Shown piece by piece: positions 1 to 11,310 of a DNA stretch of 64,000 bases. Every line of letters starts with the position of its first letter. The stretch's first letter is position 1. The stretch covers positions 13,057,501 through 13,121,500 of the forward strand of contig OY743190.1 in assembly GCA_963555705.1 (NCBI GenBank), written 5' to 3'. The position numbers and the translations under genes are program-made. The DNA comes from Ligustrum vulgare. Its lineage: Eukaryota > Streptophyta > Magnoliopsida > Lamiales > Oleaceae. The notes beneath the pieces are model-generated. The model did not search any database. It saw nothing but the letters and a program-made list of their open reading frames with translations, and was not told the origin of the DNA.

Positions 1-3000
1 TCCCGCAAATATAAGTTATCATAGTCAACGAATTTTGCCCAATAGTTACGAAACTTCGGTATGCCTATCTCAAGCCATGGCTTCAAGTTGCCGTTATAAT
101 GTAAGACTGCTGCTCGCTCGATCTCCTTCTGGGGTACACTGGGATTATAACCAAGGCCCAAGACATGCCAAGATTTTTCCAGCCCATAAGTTTGATTCCA
201 AAAGGTTATCAGACCAGGCGGCAGAGTCCCGAGTTTCCATAACAGTCTGTCAACATTCTGAGCACAATACAGACAATTTTGCTTCAGGTTAGAGACAAAA
301 TTCTGAAAAGCAAAATTTCAGAAATCAAAATGTTCACATGCAGTAAATGTTAAAGAACGTACTATATACTACTATTTGAACACTCATGGCCAATACACAT
401 TGGATTTAATTGAATAATTTGAAGCACATTAACTTGTAGGTTAGTACATGTGGTCAATGATAAAACACGTCTATATACTCGTCTTACCAGATTCTGCCAT
501 CTGTGGTACACCTCCGTGATATTTTGCTTCCTCCATTCCTTAAGATCAAATATGTTCATTCCAAATGCCCAACCACAAGCACGGGGATTGAAGTTTTTTG
601 AAATAAGAGGATTCGAAAAGTTGAGGTAACGATCAAAGCGGTGAAAGTTTTCTCCACATGTCTCAACCACACCAATCACCTTTCCCTTTAGATCAAGATA
701 CCAAAGAGCAGTAAGATCCTTTTGGACCACTATATCATCATCTAAGAATAAAACCTTGTCCAGTTTTGGAAAAATTTCGGGAAGGTAAAACCGAAGATGG
801 TTCATGATAGAGAGGTACTTGGGATTTCTAAATTTCAAGTTTGAATCAGATTCAATACGACGACTCTTGAAGTAATAATCAATCATGGATGGAGAACCCA
901 ACTGCTTAAGAACTGGACTGTAACTTGAATTCAACCACGTGAACTCCTCAACATTCTGAACCTGGATTGTAGCTTTGCCTGGTGGGTTTGCCAAAAACCA
1001 CATCTTCATTGCAGCATAGTTGAGCCTATCAGTGACAATGTGGAACACATGGTCTGATGGACTCTGCTTCGGATGAGACAAGTTAACATTAAAAAGAAAA
1101 CTTCATAATTAGAATACACGCAATATGAAAAAAATATATATATCAAAATTCTTTGCATTATCATAATGTAAAAATTATTCTGTTTCACCTTTGCATGAGA
1201 TATAGTTGAGTTTACAACAACTGCTGTTGCCAGTACGTTATCCGAAAATAGGGCATAGTGGTACAGATTGGGATCTTCTAATTTCTCTTCATTTGGAAAA
1301 TGCTGTTGAGAAGAATTCAAAATGAAATACTCCGTTGAAAGGCGCAAAGGAAGACAATGAAGTCCTTTAGGAAGTGTTTTGGCAGTTAAATGTGTCAAGA
1401 ACAAGGTCTGTTTCTTGTGGACTCGAAGCTGATCTTCAGTTGAATGGAGCATTGCACGAAGCTTCTTTGCCACAGCTGCACAATCATCTTGTATTTGTTT
1501 GCCTTTTGACAAAGTAAGCTCCATAGCCTTCAACTTCTCGTAGGCACTATAATTAGATGACAATTCATATTAATGGACAATAGCAGAAGAACATAAAAAA
1601 TTTAACAAAAATAGACAGACAACACATAGTTGCTGTTGAACCAAAGAAACTACCAAATTGACAATTTCATAAGCTTGTCGACTCCTTATAAACAATTAGA
1701 AAGTTGTAATATTCAACAAAAAGACTTACTTTGTTGGTAACTCAGAATCCTTGGTGGCAATCCCAATTGCTCGTTGAACTTCCTTCATACGCAATCGGAG
1801 CTCCCTGGTAAAATGGGCATTGTTTCGAGTTGCTGATAGGGATAGATAAACCTTTCCTCTAATGAGCTGATCTTTAAGAAGACGGACATGTGCATCTGGC
1901 AAAACGGATTGTTGTTTCTCAGTTGTAGTTTTTGCTTGCTCTAATGCACCGTCTTTCCCAGAGATTTGGGAATGGTGTCGCCCACGTTTTCTTGCCTAAA
2001 GTAGCCCAGAGAGAGAAATTGGAAGTTCAGACGCTAAGTAAAACCCACTACACACCCAATCCAAAGAAAACTAAGGATGAGGGAACTACGAAACCAACCT
2101 ATAGGCCCCACGGTATAACCAATAAGTCTAAGACTACATTCTAGAATTGCATCAATATCAGAACTAAATTTCCATTCCAACCAGTGTTCCAACAGTCACG
2201 TGCATCATGAAATGCAAAGGTACTATCTGAAGAATATGTTTACATTAAGGTAAATGTAGGAACCCCATTTAAAAGAAATAAAATAAAATAAGTCTTGAAA
2301 CTTTCCAATACTACTAAACTAGACTGGAGGATATAACAACATAACTTAATCATGAATTTGACTGAACCCCAACCCCATTCTTCATCCCCTCCTCTCTTCA
2401 TAAAGAAAGATAGATGATACCCTAAACACAGATTTTGTTGCTTGATAATCCAAAATACGTCAGATCACTATGCATCATCCAGAGCGGCAAGCAGGAAGTA
2501 AATTGCACATCTCAAACCTAAACATGAAGATCTAAGCGCGGGACTTATGAATTATGGCATATTAGGAATGAAAATCACAGCAGGAACTGTGAGGTACATG
2601 AATTCAAAGAATTAACCTTGTCTGAGGAAACATTCCCCATCGTGCGTTCAGAATCCTGTGGCTTCTTTTCTTTCTTTGCATCAGTTCGTGCTTCCCAACT
2701 TTTATTTTCATCAATTGATTCAAATTTCTGTGAACTTCTTCTATCCGTCTGAGTTTCAAGGACAATATCAGTCACCTGTTTTATGGGATTCTCATCATCC
2801 ACAGACTGTTTGTTTCTGCTACTGGTGTTTGTGGTTGATGATGTGGTTTGGCCTTCCATAGATTCTGTTGACGCATAAACATTTCAAAATTTTGACAGAA
2901 CCACAACCCAAAATTCAATCTAATTCAAGTCATGGAAAAGTGTAGGCAACAATAAAATAACGATGTGAATAAGTAGTACCTTCATTAAGCTGTCTGGCGA

Positions 3001-3587
3001 CATGGGCATTCTCCCCATCAGAAGCATCAGAATAATTTGAAAGAGAGAGATTCGAATTCTCTGAATAAACAATGCCCAAGGGTTCTTCCAGTATTGCAGA
3101 TGACTCCTGTCAGATAAACCAGAAAAGTAAAGATCTGAAATTCCCTAAAATCGATAAGAAAAGGAAAATCAAAATGTTATATTAATATTTACCTGAGGTA
3201 GTACATTTAAAGGTCTAATGTCGCCACCAAATGTCTGCAAATAGAAAATGCAAGAATTGGAAAGTTATCTTTACCCATTAAACAAGGCATAAATCTATAG
3301 TCATAGGGTCAGAAAGAGTGACTTACAAAGGGTGAAACATCTTCAATAAATTCAGATTTAGCTGTAAAAGCAGAAAGAGAAACACAGATCAAACAATCAA
3401 ACATTAGAATATTCTTACAACTGAAGGGACAAAAGAAGAGGAAATGACGACGAAAAGAACAGGGAAACAGAGCATTACAAGAAGAGGAAGTAAAATAGGT
3501 TGCAAGAGTGTCGGTGTAGATAACAATAGGAGCAAGAACAGTCACCAGAAGCAAAAAAAGCACTGATTTTCTCAGCTTCATCTTCAT
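1..3587 (-). CDS. GAUT4: Galacturonosyltransferase 4-like (GAUT, GT8 family), 3'-truncated by window edge
   Basis: Spliced minus-strand gene. Proposed exons, all GT-AG and phase-consistent: 3479-3587, 3327-3361, 3193-3234, 2980-3106, 2617-2864, 1730-1938, 1189-1546, 488-1063 and 1-257; about 653 codons are visible and only a handful are missing. The protein starts MKMKLRKSV with one hydrophobic segment (about residues 9-24), giving a type II Golgi membrane topology. A variable stem of about 170 residues follows, then a conserved block (VLPDAHVRLLKDQLI), a coiled region, and the GT8 catalytic domain with the metal-binding FLDDDIVVQKD motif near residue 484 and WKLGTLPPGLITF near the end. GAUT enzymes add galacturonic acid from UDP-GalA to homogalacturonan during pectin synthesis. 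The N-terminus and stem fit GAUT4 better than other GAUTs as I know the family; GAUT3 is the main alternative. No frame damage was seen. Confidence 0.9.
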
Positions 3588-4228
3588 CTTCCTATCCTTT
3601 CACCCTCACACTAACAAGCCTCAATGTCTGAAAACCAAATCTTTATGCCATAAAACCACTCATACAAACATCCCAGCAAAGGGAAAGTGAAGAATTTCTT
3701 AAAAATCAAGCTTTTCTCCTGGATTTTGACAGAATTTGTAGATTAAAGAAAGCCCCAAGAAAAGGAGTCTGGATTCGAGGTCTTTAAATGGAGTGTATCT
3801 GTAAGAAGAATCTTTCTTACAATTGTAGCAAAACAAGCAAGAAATGTCGGGTGGTCAATACCCAGAGCAGCAGAAATAACCAGTGAAATTAAGTAAGAAT
3901 CTTTATATAACTTGACTATGAGACAATCTGGTGAAAACAAGGGAGAGCAAGAGTAAGATGAAGATGTTCTACGATGAAGAAAGAGATAAAGGAAAAGCCT
4001 TTTTTTATTATTATTAATCCTCCTGTGATGTGGATGTGAATTCACTGAATTGGAACTTGGGCGGTGTGTGTTTTGCACTCTTATTATTTTTCTTTCCGTT
4101 GTATATAGACGTTAAGAAAATATAGATAGATAATCTTAAAAGTTAAATTGGAAACTACACCATAATCTGTTTTTTAACTTCACGACAATTCAAAAACCAG
4201 TTTTAAAAGTTTTAAAAAAAAAAAAAAA
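3588..4228 (-). promoter_or_regulatory. Upstream region and probable 5' leader of the GAUT gene
   Basis: Non-coding stretch before the GAUT start codon. On the minus strand TTATATAAAG (3910-3901) is the best TATA-like box; a start about 30 bp downstream would give a leader of roughly 280 nt. The leader region is rich in CTTCTT/AAGAAG stretches, common in plant 5' leaders. The region ends at an A-run (4214-4228) next to a gypsy remnant, so the usable upstream sequence may be only about 300 bp beyond the TATA box. A leader intron cannot be excluded. Confidence 0.4.
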
Positions 4229-4229
4229 T

Positions 4230-4607
4230 TGAACCGCAATCTTGACGGCTCCCCTATTCCGCCCTTACAGCCTTGTGAAAAGAAGATTAACCCAAATGCT
4301 TACCGTTTGAAGCTATCAAGCCATGTTCGCACTGCCGATATTTTTTATTTTTATTTTGTTTTTTATACAAAGTTGGGAACTAAGAGGTGGAGAGGGAGAC
4401 TCGAACTCAGGACCAAGTCCTTATAAGAGTGTTTCCTAAACCACTTGGGTCAACCATTGGTCTCACACTGCCGATATTTTTAATGTCAAGCATTGGGTAC
4501 CTTTTGTGGATGCTTCTTCTTCTGATGACACTGAATCCGATTCGAGGGCGAATCGCGTTGACCCCGAGGAGGTGACCGCTTCAAATGGCCATAGAGTTCG
4601 CATATGA
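4230..4607 (+). pseudogene. C-terminal fragment of a Ty3/gypsy integrase, split by a SINE
   Basis: The + strand encodes NPNAYRLKLSSHVRTADIF up to about 4345 and resumes after the SINE at NVKHWVPFVDASSSDD, ending with a stop at 4605-4607. The YRLKLPSH...FNVKHLVPY pattern is the extreme C-terminus of many plant gypsy polyproteins, after the integrase core. Nothing upstream of it is preserved, so this is a 5'-truncated relic. With the SINE and one TSD copy removed, the frame is continuous, so the SINE landed in an already existing copy. Confidence 0.75.
4346..4465 (-). mobile_element. tRNA-derived SINE, complete short insertion with 16-bp TSD
   Basis: Read on the minus strand, an A-box-like GACCCAAGTGGTTTAGG is followed about 30 nt later by a B-box-like GAGTTCGAGTCTCC, the internal RNA polymerase III promoter layout of tRNA-derived SINEs. 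The 3' end is an A-rich tail (AAAAAACAAAATAAAAATA). The insertion is flanked by perfect direct repeats CACTGCCGATATTTTT at 4330-4345 and 4466-4481. The length of about 120 bp is short for plant SINEs. Confidence 0.8.
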
Positions 4608-5059
4608 TGTCAGAATCATTATTATGACCACTTTTCGAAAATGTCTCAACAAGTCGGACGTGAATCACCCTTTTGTCGTGAAGTATAAAGGATTTTGACC
4701 ATTTGAGGACGTTTACCATATAAAAACTACCATTTTATGATTTTTGTTATTAATTTTTGAGCTTTGATTTAGTATTTCAATTTGGCCCAACCCCATAGTG
4801 GGCTTAGGGGCCCAGTAGGGTTTATTATTTAAGCTCTTTGCGTCCAGTTGTAGGTTTTTAGTTGATTTCGAATAAAAAATTGATTTTCTTTTGAATTGTA
4901 ATCCGTGTTCTATACGTTTTTGTGAAAATCGTATGTGTGGCCTACATTAGTTAATATTAGGGAGGTTTCTACTAGTATCGCATGGTTTCGCCTTGCGGTA
5001 CAAGTGGTTTTTCCCTAATATTAGAGGACTCGTAAATTCATTGTTTGTGATCAGTAAGT
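4608..5059. other. Non-coding tail of the old gypsy remnant
   Basis: No gene seen. The sequence after the integrase stop includes GGCCCAACCCCATAGTGGGC and may be the 3' non-coding region or LTR of the same relic. A perfect 12-bp inverted repeat, TAATATTAGGGA (4952-4963) and TCCCTAATATTA (5012-5023), brackets a 48-nt loop. Confidence 0.35.
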
Positions 5060-5660
5060 AATATGTGATCTAAAAAAAATCTAATGTAGATTATAAAAAA
5101 TCAAGATTGCGACTAAATTTATAATTTTGACACAATTTTTTAACTTGTAACCAATTAATTTGTAAAATGTAAATTGTGACGTAAAAATAAACTTCACCCA
5201 AGTTTTTCTTAATTTGTGTTCAAGAATGAAGTTGTGACCAATATTTGTAACTTGTGACTGAGAAATAAGCCGTGACTCATAACATTTGTGGTTTGTGACC
5301 AAGTGATGAATTGTGACTGAAAAATAAATTGTTGTCTATAAATTTGTAATTTGCGATCGAAAAATAAGTCTTAACCAATTATTTTCATAATTTGTGATCA
5401 AGAAATAAGTCATGACCTATAACATTTGTAATTTGTGATCAAATAATAAATTGTGACAAATTAATTATATAAATTGTGAAAAATAAGTTATGATAAACTA
5501 ATTCTATAATACGTGACTGAGAAATAAGTTATGTTTATGATTTTGGACCAAATAATAAATTGTGACCGAAAAATAAGTTGTGACCTATAAATTTGTAATT
5601 TGTAACTGTAAAATAAGAAGTGACCATCTAATTCTATAATATGTAATTGAGAAGTGCTTT
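5060..5660. repeat. Degenerate tandem repeat, unit roughly 50-60 bp
   Basis: About ten diverged copies of a unit built from AATTTGTGACC, A(A/G)AAATAAGTTGTGACC and CTATAAATTTGTAATTTGTGA follow each other. Copies differ by substitutions and small indels, so this is an old array. No coding potential. 5661-5815 is AT-rich single-copy-looking sequence without recognisable content. Confidence 0.7.
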
Positions 5661-5861
5661 TTGGAAATGTCTATAGGGCTAGAGTTGCATTTGGTTGTGC
5701 TTGCACCTTGTCGATTGGTAACAATTATTTTTTGATGAAAAGTGGACTCTAAATTTTGATTTGTGGTTGTGACCATAATTTATATTTACTGTGACATAAT
5801 TCTATAGTATCATGACTTCACGCTTGTGCTGGCCTTGTCAATTCCTTTGAGTTTCGGTCAT

Positions 5862-6078
5862 TGTAACGTCCAAAATTTTCAAGACTTTTTGAAAACCACT
5901 TCATTTAAAATAAAATTCATTTATTTAAAAAGTAATGATATTAATTTTAAAACATTATTATCAAGATTTCGAGTTCAAAAAGTGTGACAGTTCAAACATA
6001 AAAACTCTTATTCGGTGGTAAGTCCACAACTCACAAGTCATCATCTAGGGCAACATTATCTGTCTCGCCGTCTAAAAA
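5862..6078 (-). mobile_element. Solo LTR of family 3, 3'-end segment (1 of 3)
   Basis: Starts TGTAACGTCC (reverse complement of the LTR end) directly after the TSD GTCAT (5857-5861). It is the inverted homologue of 33950-34164 in the plus-oriented LTR; both contain the motif around CTTACCACCGAATAAGA. The segment is cut at 6078 by the Tekay element and resumes at 31628. Confidence 0.8.
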
Positions 6079-8026
6079 TGTAACACCCCAAGTTCAAGAA
6101 TCTTAAACCTAGGTGTTAACTTCTCTTTTTCTTTTAATGCGAAAATAAATCGTTTAAACATTAAAATGCGGAATTTAAAACGGTTGCACAATTAAAATAT
6201 TCATTTATCTATTATAAAATTTTACAGAAATTTCGGCAGAGTCTCCTCTATAAATTGGACATAGCCAACCTGTAGAGGGACATCAAAAACCATTTTAAAA
6301 TTTAAAACATCCATCACATCTCCAAAACCAATTCATACATTTCCCAAACTCCTCAATCATAAGATTTCTCAAAATATCAAACGACATTGACAAAAGAATT
6401 AAGAGGAAATTTAATCTCAATTGCGTCACCAATACGTAATCAAGACTAACTTCAACCAAACATTACCAATAACAATAGATGAAGGAATAAATTTAAACGA
6501 CAACTTGAATCAATTTAGCTTTATTAATTAAGGTGACGGTGGGTACTGTCGAAGTCAGCCGCCAAGTGTTCTCCTCTGATCATCTAACTTTCATCACCTA
6601 AAAAAAAAGTGGGGAGGGATTGGGGTGAGCTAAAGCTCAGTAAGTAAACTGTATGCATGAATGCATGCTTATGACATGAATGCTTTAAAAATTTCATATA
6701 TGTATCCCTTTCTCTTTACTTTCCAGAAAATTCAACTTTTCAAACTTTCGTTTAACATTTCAAAACTTTCACTTCATTTCCATCGTGAGCTCACTTGATG
6801 TAACTTCTAGTCAATCAGATAACAGTGGGCCATTCTTATTTGGAACCAGATTAACATGCGCATGTCCACCGCAAAGCGGTTCATTCATTCATTCCACCGC
6901 AAAGCGGCCCATTACATTCATTCCACCGCAAAGCGGCTCATTACGTTCATTCCACCGCAAAGCGGCTCATTACATTCGGGTACGCCGGTCCCCCGCGCCC
7001 CATTTCCCACTCGGACCTTTCATGACATAGAAGTACACCCATTCTTTCAAAACTTGGGATACATACTTTTGACAAAATTTCACTTTGACACATTACTTTC
7101 ATTAAAACATTTGACTTTACCATTTCGATGCCAATGCATGCTTAATGATGCAATGACATGATAACGTGCATGCTTTAACATTCTTCTCAATAACATATGC
7201 TTTCATAAAGTGAATACAATTCATCAAAGCAAGTAAGTTGCACGACAGTCATTTACACATAACTTTCACATTTACATTCAACTTCTATGAAAATAGGGGG
7301 AAGTTTACTTACCTGTAGTCCTCAGTAGTCTGTTTAATATGCAGGTGGAAGTCTTGGTTGCCCGCGACGTCAATGTACCGTTTCTCCTAATTAATTTCCA
7401 TTCATTAACAAAATATGATTTTTAGTGAAAGACCACATTTTACACTCTTAAATGAGGTCGAGATTATCATGTGACTCATAATATAACAAACGCATTTAAC
7501 ACCACGTATAATATCATATTCGAAGTAATACATTAAGTTCAAGGAAGATTTTGAAATCTTACTTATCCATTTCACAAATCAAAGTTAAGCATTTCTTATT
7601 CAAAAAGAAAAAAATGATCTTAAACTAAAATTTATAACGTTGAACATAAATTCAATTTAAACTAACTTGTTCCTAAAAGGTTAAACTTTACTCTCCTACA
7701 CCATTATCCCAACATTCCAAAAATCACACGTTCGTTTAAATAGTCATATGCATATTCATGATCATATATACATACACTCACACCTCAAATTTAATATTAT
7801 AGCACACAAATTAATTCAAAAATTTCATGAATAACAATTGCACGTAAACTGTTAAAATAACAATTTATAAACTTTTAATTGGTACATTGATCGAAACGGC
7901 ATCCAATCCTTCCACTGCAAAATAATTCAATTAAAACCATAATATTAGTTAAATCATTTATAATGATATTAACATAAACTTTACGCGACAATCAAGAAAG
8001 CATGTAAATCGAAATGCGGTATTACA
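6079..8026 (-). mobile_element. 3' LTR of the Tekay-type element (contains a ~690-bp deletion)
   Basis: Begins TGTAACACCCC and ends GCGGTATTACA; matches 20104-21383 plus 30267-31627 almost base for base. In element sense (minus) it is the 3' LTR because pol ends just beside it. Near 7832 it lacks a segment of about 690 bp that the other LTR carries (about 30746-31437); that segment is also present in the solo LTR at 45205-47745, so absence is the derived state. No clear TSD: the left flank is AAAAA and the right flank AAATA. Confidence 0.9.
6865..6970. repeat. Four hairpin repeats (CCGCAAAGCGG) in the Tekay LTR
   Basis: Four copies of a roughly 30-bp unit centred on CCACCGCAAAGCGG, each able to fold with a 4-5 bp stem and AAA loop, separated by CTCATTACATTCATT spacers and followed by a GC-rich block (GGTACGCCGGTCCCCCGCG). 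The same array occurs at 20890-20995 and, diverged, at 45459-45548. Confidence 0.85.
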
Positions 8027-8030
8027 ATTC

Positions 8031-8045
8031 CTTACCCCCTAAAAG
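8031..8045 (-). promoter_or_regulatory. Polypurine tract of the Tekay element
   Basis: On the minus strand CTTTTAGGGGGTAAG lies just before the 3' LTR, preceded by TTTCGAGGACGAAATT, the conserved sequence found before the polypurine tract of plant chromoviruses. It would prime plus-strand DNA synthesis. Confidence 0.8.
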
Positions 8046-8063
8046 AAAATTTCGTCCTCGAAA

Positions 8064-10790
8064 TTAAAACTTACCAAAAAGGTGTGGATACTTGGCACGC
8101 ATTTCGTCCTCGCGTTCCCAAGTAGCCTCTTCTACTGCATGATTCCTCCAAAGGACTTTAACTAGAGGTATCTTCTTCCTCCTAAGTTCCTTATCTGCCT
8201 TCAGTAGGATCCTCACAGGTGATTCCTCGTAAGTTAGATCCTCACGAAGATCTAACGACTCATAACTGAGGATATGAGAAGGATCCGAAATATATTTTCT
8301 CAACATCGACACATGAAATACGTTATGAACTCCAGATAGTGCCGGTGGCAATGCAACCCGATAAGCTAGGTCACCCACCCTTTCAAGTATTTCAAAGGGG
8401 CCAACATATCGTGGAGTTAACTTTCCCTTCTTCCCGAATCTCATAACTCCTTTCATAGGAGCGACCTTTAGGAAAATCATATCACCTGTAGCGAATTCCA
8501 ATGGTTTCCTTCTTCTATCTGCATAGCTTTTCTGTCTACTCTGTGCAGTTCTCATCCGTTGGCGAATCTTCTCAACAATTTCCGATGTCTGCTGCACCAT
8601 TTCTGGGCCTAGGAATTTCCGTTCCCCAACTTCATCCCAGTGAACCGGTGATCTACACTTCCTCCCGTATAGCGCCTCATATGGAGCCATGTGAATGGAG
8701 GCTTGGTAGCTATTGTTATAGGAGAACTCAACCAATGGGAGAAATTCGTCCCAAGTACCTGGAAAATCAATAATACAAGCTCTCAACATATCTTCCAGGG
8801 TTTGAATTGTTCTCTCTGACTGTCCATCTGTCTGAGGGTGAAAGGCCGTGCTGAATCTCAATTGAGTACCCATGGCCTTATGTAGACTTTTCCAAAATGA
8901 AGAAGTAAATTTTGGGTCGCGATCAGACACAATGGATAGGGGAATCCCATGAAGCCTTACAATTTCTGCCACATATAACTCTGCATACTTCTCCATATTA
9001 TAAGTAGTCTTTACCGGTAGAAAGTGTGCCGACTTGGTAAGACGATCGACTATCACCCATATGGAGTTATAATCCTTCTTCGTCTTAGGTAAGCCCACAA
9101 TGAAGTCCATGCCTATTCGTTCCCACTTCCACTCCGGAATCATAAGAGGTTGTAATAGGCCAGAAGGTCGTTGATGTTCGGCCTTAACTTGCTGACAAGT
9201 GAGACAACGTTGAACATACTCCGCCACATCCCTACTCATGCCAATCCACCAAAAATGCTGACTCAAATCCCGAGCCATCTTAGTACTTCCGGGGTGGATT
9301 GAGTAAGGAGTGTTATGAGCTTCCCTCATAATTTCTCGCTTCAATTCCTTATTATTGGGGACTACCAGCCTATTTCCCTGCCGAAGGGCACCATCTGCGG
9401 AGATAATAAAATCAGTGCGTTTCCCATTAATTACTTCAGTGCGGACTCTTAAAGTATTGGGGTCTTCTAACTGTAGGGCCTTTATTTTCTCCAACAATGT
9501 TGATTCCAATGTTATGTTAGCAAGATAACCTGTCTTGCCCCTTGGAACGATCTCCAACTCTAACCCTTGGATATCCCTCAGTAACTGTTTCTGGACGACT
9601 TGCAAGGCATTCATTGTTCCATGACTTTTTCTGCTAAGTGCATCCGCTACGGCATTAGCCTTGCCAGGATGATAATTAATAACACAATCATAATCCTTGA
9701 CAAGTTCCAACCACCTGCGTTGTCGCATGTTTAGTTCCTTCTGTGTGAAGAAGTATTTGAGACTTTTATGATCGGTGTAGATCTCACATCTGACCCCGTA
9801 GAGATAGTGCCTCCATATTTTCAATGCAAATATGACAGCTGCCAACTCGAGATCGTGAGTTGGGTAATTCTTCTCGTACTCTTTCAGTTGCCTTGAAGCG
9901 TAGGCAATTACCTTGCCGTGTTGCATAAGAACACAACCAAGCCCTTTCAATGAGGCATCACTGTAAATGACTAATCCTTCATTTCCCTGTGGAATAGTTA
10001 AGATTGGCGCAGTTGTCAACCGCGTCTTTAACTCCTCAAAACTCTGTTCGCAATCTGAATTCCACTGAAATTTTGTATCCTTTCTGGTCAACTTAGTCAA
10101 AGGCGAGGCAATCTTTGAAAATCCTTCCACAAATCTCCGATAGTAACCAGCTAATCCAAGAAAGCTGCGGACCTCTTTCACATTAGTTGGTATCGGCCAA
10201 TTACGAACTACCTCAATTTTACTCGGGTCAACCTCAATGCCTTCTTTTGATACAACATGCCCCAAGAACGGCACTCTTTCCAGCCAGAATTCACATTTTT
10301 TGAACTTCGCAAATAATTTCTCTCCTCTAAGTTTCTGAAGCACTATTCTCAAATGCTTTTCGTGTTCCTCTTCAGACCTCGAATAGATCAATATATCGTC
10401 AATGAAGACTATAACAAATTGATCCAAGTATTCTTTGAAGACTCGATGCATCAGATCCATAAATGCCGCAGGAGCATTGGTTAACCCAAACGGCATCACC
10501 AAAAATTCATAATGTCCATATCTGGTACGGAAAGCTGTCTTTGGAATATCCTCTTCTTTAATCCTCAACTGATGATAACCAGATCGCAGATCGATCTTGG
10601 AAAAATACCCTGCACCCTGAAGCTGGTCGAATAGGTCTTCAATTCTCGGCAACGGATATTTATTCTTTATTGTCACTTTATTCAACTCTCTGTAATCTAT
10701 GCAAAGTCTCATAGAACCGTCCTTCTTCTTCACAAATAATACAGGAGCACCCCATGGAGAGAAACTAGGCCGAACAAAGCCCTTATCCAT
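8064..10790 (-). pseudogene. Tekay chromovirus pol, reverse transcriptase to chromodomain (severed from protease)
   Basis: 908 open codons with no stop. Order: reverse transcriptase (residues 1-200; active site FIDD at 129-132), RNase H (about 265-390, with [11 protein letters not shown] and TDHKSLKY), integrase zinc finger (H...H then C-X2-C in RCLTCQQ, about 480-530), integrase core with MDF, SDRDPKF and a later SERTIQ glutamate (D,D,E), and a C-terminal chromodomain-like segment ([14 protein letters not shown]) that in chromoviruses directs insertion to heterochromatin. The frame is the direct continuation of the protease segment at 18035-18697, which ends ELKEQLQDL, but the Athila-like element sits between them. 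The internal methionine at 10790 is not a real start. Intact residues indicate a recently active family; this copy is dead. Confidence 0.95.
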
Positions 10791-10983
10791 GTGATAAGTG
10801 CTTTACTAGCACTTTATTTCTTTACTTGTTGCCTCGAATTACTGTTAGTTTGATCCTAATTAAGTATTGCTTAATACATTTTATGTTTTATATTGTGTAG
10901 GATCGCAAATGACAAGAAAAGAAGGAAAAAGGACCAAAAAGCACGTAAAAAGGAAGTTCGAGGACTTGGCATGTAAATAAGTT

Positions 10984-11206
10984 ACGGCCGCAAGATGAAA
11001 GTCACGGCCGTAAGCAGTTGATTGAACAAAAATACGAAAATCTGCAGAAACCAAGTTACGGCCGTATTGGAAATTTCTCACGGCCGTAACAAGGATGTCA
11101 CGGCCGTATTGAATGCAAAGTCACGGCCGTAAGAAGTGAATCAATTGCGTAGAAAATAAACAGAAAGTGAGTTACGGCCGTAACTCTTTATATTACGGCC
11201 GTAACT
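10984..11206. repeat. Cluster of ACGGCCGT palindromes upstream of the LTR TATA box
   Basis: Seven copies of the 8-bp palindrome ACGGCCGT, usually as TACGGCCGTAA or CACGGCCGTAA, plus one ACGGCCGC variant, in about 225 bp immediately 5' of the TATA box. The same cluster is in the other LTR (16788-17012), and one copy plus a variant lie at 14934-14960. Position suggests enhancer-like binding sites; this is inference. Confidence 0.8.
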
Positions 11207-11302
11207 TAAGCCCGAAAAAAAAAAGGAAATTGTTTCCTAATTCAACTTAAACTCTATCTTTAGTATTTCTTTTTGGCTAAGCTAGGGCACGAATTTGGGC
11301 TC

Positions 11303-11310
11303 TATAAAAG
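11303..11310 (+). promoter_or_regulatory. TATA box of the Athila-like 5' LTR
   Basis: TATAAAAG within GGGCTCTATAAAAGGAGC, about 1.06 kb before the gag start and in the usual position for an LTR promoter. The equivalent site in the 3' LTR (17109-17116) reads CATAAAAG. Confidence 0.75.

Noticed and set aside
35..292. 85-codon plus-strand frame at the left edge
   Set aside because: Antisense shadow of the last visible GAUT exon (WKLGTLPPGLITF region).
3743..4078. 111-codon minus frame upstream of GAUT
   Set aside because: Falls in the probable leader/promoter, low complexity (RRTSSSYSCSPLF), no homology recognised.
4952..5023. TAATATTAG in an inverted repeat, reminiscent of a geminivirus origin
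   Set aside because: The origin nonanucleotide ends in C and sits in the loop, not the stem; no Rep-like sequence nearby.
6785..7161. Small frames with PPQSGS/HRKAAH repeats in Tekay LTRs
   Set aside because: Product of the CCGCAAAGCGG hairpin array; nucleotide-level structure explains it.
10881..11081. 66-codon minus frames at 10881-11081 and 16687-16887
   Set aside because: Identical because they lie in the two LTRs of the Athila-like element; no other support.
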